Shown in pieces: positions 41,553-43,264 of a stretch of 43,264 bases of DNA (position 1 is the stretch's first letter; the number at the start of each line of letters is the position of its first letter). The stretch lies in NCBI RefSeq assembly GCF_036636695.1, contig NZ_JAVWNW010000014.1, one strand, 5' to 3'. The DNA comes from Anaerorhabdus sp036636695 (lineage in GTDB: Bacteria > Bacillota_I > Bacilli_A > Erysipelotrichales > Erysipelotrichaceae). The position numbers were made by a program, and so were the translations under genes. Under the pieces are notes generated by a model. The model saw nothing but the letters and a program-made list of their open reading frames with translations, made no database searches and was not told the origin of the DNA.

Positions 41553-42404
41553 ATGAGTAAATATATATTAGTAGCAGAAACAGGTGCGGATTTACCAAAG
41601 GATATCGTTGATAAATATCAAATAAAAATAGTACCGATGCATGTTTCATTTGGAACAGAAACAAAAGATGATATGACATTTCCTGTAAGTGATGTGTTTG
41701 AATTTTATAAAAAAACTGGAACACTTCCAAAAACGAGTGGATCAACTCCATCAGATTTTGAAGTTGTTTTTGATGAAATTCATCATGAGTTTCCAGATAA
41801 ACACATTTTACATTTAGCTTATTCAGCAATAACAACATGTTCATATCAAAGTGCAGTTATCGCAAGTGAAAACAAAGATTATATCACAAGCATTGATACA
41901 AAATGTGTATCAGCAGGACAAGCGTATTTAGTATTAACAGTAGCTGAGTGGCTAGAAAATAATCTAAATGCAAGTTTGGAAGAAGTAAAAACAAAAGTAA
42001 ATGAACTTATTTCAAAAATTCACATGGGATTTATTCCGGGTGATTTAGTTTATTTAAAAGCTGGAGGAAGAGTAAGTAATGCAGCTTATCTAGGTGCAAA
42101 AATTCTTAATCTAAGTCCAGTAATTGAAATCATTGATGGAAAATTGGTTTCATCAAAAAAATATCGTGGATCAATGCTTACAACAGGTCCTAAATTAATC
42201 AAGGATTTCGCAATAGAACATAAATTAGAAAAGAATAGACTTGTGTTTGTTTACTCAGGAGAACTGAATAGTGAATTAAAAGAGAAAGCAGAAAAAACTG
42301 CAAGTGAATGTGGTTTTCTAAATTGCATGTGGATTAGTGCAGGTTGTGTTGTATCAACACATAGTGGACCTGGAGCATTCGGGGTAATTGGTTTTACTGA
42401 ATAG
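41553..42404 (+). CDS. DegV family fatty-acid-binding protein
   Basis: The 283-residue protein has the DegV pattern: ETGADLPKD at the N-terminus, SGSTPSDFE, HLAYSAITTCSYQSA and SKKYRGSM. DegV/FakB proteins hold a fatty acid for phosphorylation by FakA. It is a single-gene unit with its own promoter and terminator. GAGGTGAAAG precedes the ATG. No fakA is visible near it. Confidence 0.9.
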   Translation: MSKYILVAETGADLPKDIVDKYQIKIVPMHVSFGTETKDDMTFPVSDVFEFYKKTGTLPKTSGSTPSDFEVVFDEIHHEFPDKHILHLAYSAITTCSYQSAVIASENKDYITSIDTKCVSAGQAYLVLTVAEWLENNLNASLEEVKTKVNELISKIHMGFIPGDLVYLKAGGRVSNAAYLGAKILNLSPVIEIIDGKLVSSKKYRGSMLTTGPKLIKDFAIEHKLEKNRLVFVYSGELNSELKEKAEKTASECGFLNCMWISAGCVVSTHSGPGAFGVIGFTE

Positions 42405-42427
42405 TTATTAAATTGAATCATTTAATG

Positions 42428-42460
42428 AAGAATTCTAATAAAAATTAGAATTCTTTTTGT
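42428..42460 (+). terminator. Terminator of degV
   Basis: A perfect 12-bp stem AAGAATTCTAAT and complement (42428-42439, 42444-42455) with AAAA loop, then T-run. Confidence 0.9.
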
Positions 42461-42573
42461 TTTGTGAAAAATGAAAATAAGGCAGAATAACGCCCATATT
42501 ATCACATAGTAGATACAAAAAATAGAAGAACTGTGGGATGAAAATGTTATGTAATAAAATGGTCAATTATTCC

Positions 42574-42602
42574 TTGAATTGTGCTAGTAAAAACGTTATA
42601 AA
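42574..42602 (+). promoter_or_regulatory. Promoter of the sigma factor gene
   Basis: TTGAAT (42574-42579), a 17-bp spacer and TATAAA (42597-42602). The rest of the gap from 42461 holds nothing I can name. Confidence 0.5.
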
Positions 42603-42636
42603 AGTACAGCACGACAAAAAAAATTAGGAGGAAGTG

Positions 42637-43179
42637 ATGGAAAATAGAGAAGTATATGAGAGTCTAGCATTATTGCTAGAAGAAGCAAAAAAAGGCAGTA
42701 TAAAAGCGTTTGAAGAGATATATGAAAAAACAAAAACAAGACAATATTTTTTAGCTTTAAAATATGTTCATGATGAAAGTTTAGCTCAAGATGTTGTACA
42801 AGAAACATTTATAAAACTGTATCATTATTTGGACAAAATAGAAAATTCAATGAGCTTATTATCTTATTTAAAAAAAATTAATTATAGTGTATCCATGCGA
42901 GAATTAAAGAAACAAGGAACACAACCCAAACAATCAATTGATTCAATTTCAGAATCTGAATTCATACAGAAAGAATGGGACAAAGATGATAAAAATGAAA
43001 AAATTAAAAATGCACTGTCGAATATGACAGAAAGGAATCAAGAAATAATCAAATTAAAATATATTGATCGTTATAAAATTAAAGAAATTGCTAAGCTAAA
43101 AAAAGTTTCTGAAAAAACAATATCAAGAAGAATTCAAGACGCAAAAGAAGAATTCAAAAACATTTATTTAACGTTATAG
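42637..43179 (+). CDS. RNA polymerase sigma factor, sigma-70/ECF-like
   Basis: The 180-residue protein has a region 2 (IKAFEEIYEKT...LAQDVVQETFIKLYHYL) and a region 4 helix-turn-helix (YKIKEIAKLKKVSEKTISRRI), typical of ECF-size sigma factors. ATG 42637 follows AGGAGG; a GTG at 42634 is too near that site. It should direct polymerase to a small set of promoters. No anti-sigma gene is seen before it, and the window ends 85 bases after the stop, so a following partner cannot be excluded. Confidence 0.85.
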   Translation: MENREVYESLALLLEEAKKGSIKAFEEIYEKTKTRQYFLALKYVHDESLAQDVVQETFIKLYHYLDKIENSMSLLSYLKKINYSVSMRELKKQGTQPKQSIDSISESEFIQKEWDKDDKNEKIKNALSNMTERNQEIIKLKYIDRYKIKEIAKLKKVSEKTISRRIQDAKEEFKNIYLTL

Positions 43180-43186
43180 AATTAAT

Positions 43187-43215
43187 AATTCCAAGTTACT
43201 TTGGAATTATTTTTA
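43187..43215 (+). terminator. Terminator of the sigma factor gene
   Basis: AATTCCAA (43187-43194) pairs with TTGGAATT (43201-43208), followed by a T-rich run. Confidence 0.8.
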
Positions 43216-43244
43216 TTATGTGAGACAAAGTCGAACATAAAAAC

Positions 43245-43261
43245 CACACGCTAAGCGTGTG
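43245..43261. repeat. Short perfect hairpin at the window end
   Basis: CACACGCTAAGCGTGTG forms a 7-bp stem with a 3-nt loop. It may be the start of a mobile-element end or another leader, but the window stops here. Confidence 0.4.
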
Positions 43262-43264
43262 AGA

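Noticed and set aside
1..43264. tRNA or rRNA genes, CRISPR arrays, complete insertion sequences or prophage
   Set aside because: I looked for tRNA T-loops, regularly spaced repeats, transposase motifs and phage genes and saw none.

Overview
The window is A+T-rich DNA with bacterial genes read in the standard code: many genes end in TGA and tryptophan is TGG. A serine T-box, a short SRP RNA lacking an Alu domain, mannose-type PTS genes and the order gyrA...serS...ffs-tadA-dnaX-ebfC-recR plus mnmG...rsmG-noc-parA-parB point to a low-GC Firmicute near its replication origin. Erysipelotrichia-like is my best guess; the class is an inference, not a proof.

Left flank (1-5170): the 3' part of gyrA, a lipoprotein on the minus strand, and serS behind a T-box leader with a UCU specifier. 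A perfect 16-bp parS site sits inside that T-box, as the core of a 28-bp palindrome just before the antiterminator. A second parS lies about 1.5 kb away, after serS.

Middle (5170-27037): a roughly 22-kb island, mostly amino-sugar metabolism, between serS and ffs/tadA/dnaX. It holds murQ, two tandem nagA paralogs, a mannose-type PTS (EIIB, EIIC, EIID and an EIIA broken by an in-frame UGA), four SIS-domain proteins of the UPF0309 type (one lacking the usual sugar-phosphate motif), five Cof-type HAD phosphatases, CutC, an MFS transporter, a cytosolic beta-lactamase-fold hydrolase, a ceramidase-like protein and two tandem YhfZ-type regulators. A repeated site, TGTATAWTG with an inverted A/T-rich partner in three cases, precedes four of its operons. 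The likely job is recovery of MurNAc/GlcNAc-type sugars from cell wall or host glycans. No GlcN6P deaminase (nagB) is visible, and the roles of the SIS and HAD sets are unknown. A separate module of three small membrane or degenerate-peptidase genes (12310-14351) sits within the island.

Right part (27074-43264): SRP RNA, nudix-tadA, dnaX-ebfC-recR, fhs, an orphan gene, mnmG with an orphan gene, a HAM1-like gene with a GHL10 lipoprotein, rsmG-noc-parA-parB, degV and a sigma-70 family factor. ParB, its relative Noc and two parS sites are therefore all in one window. Genes are tightly packed with many start-stop overlaps, and operons end in clear hairpin-plus-T-run terminators. No tRNA, rRNA, CRISPR array or complete insertion sequence was seen.
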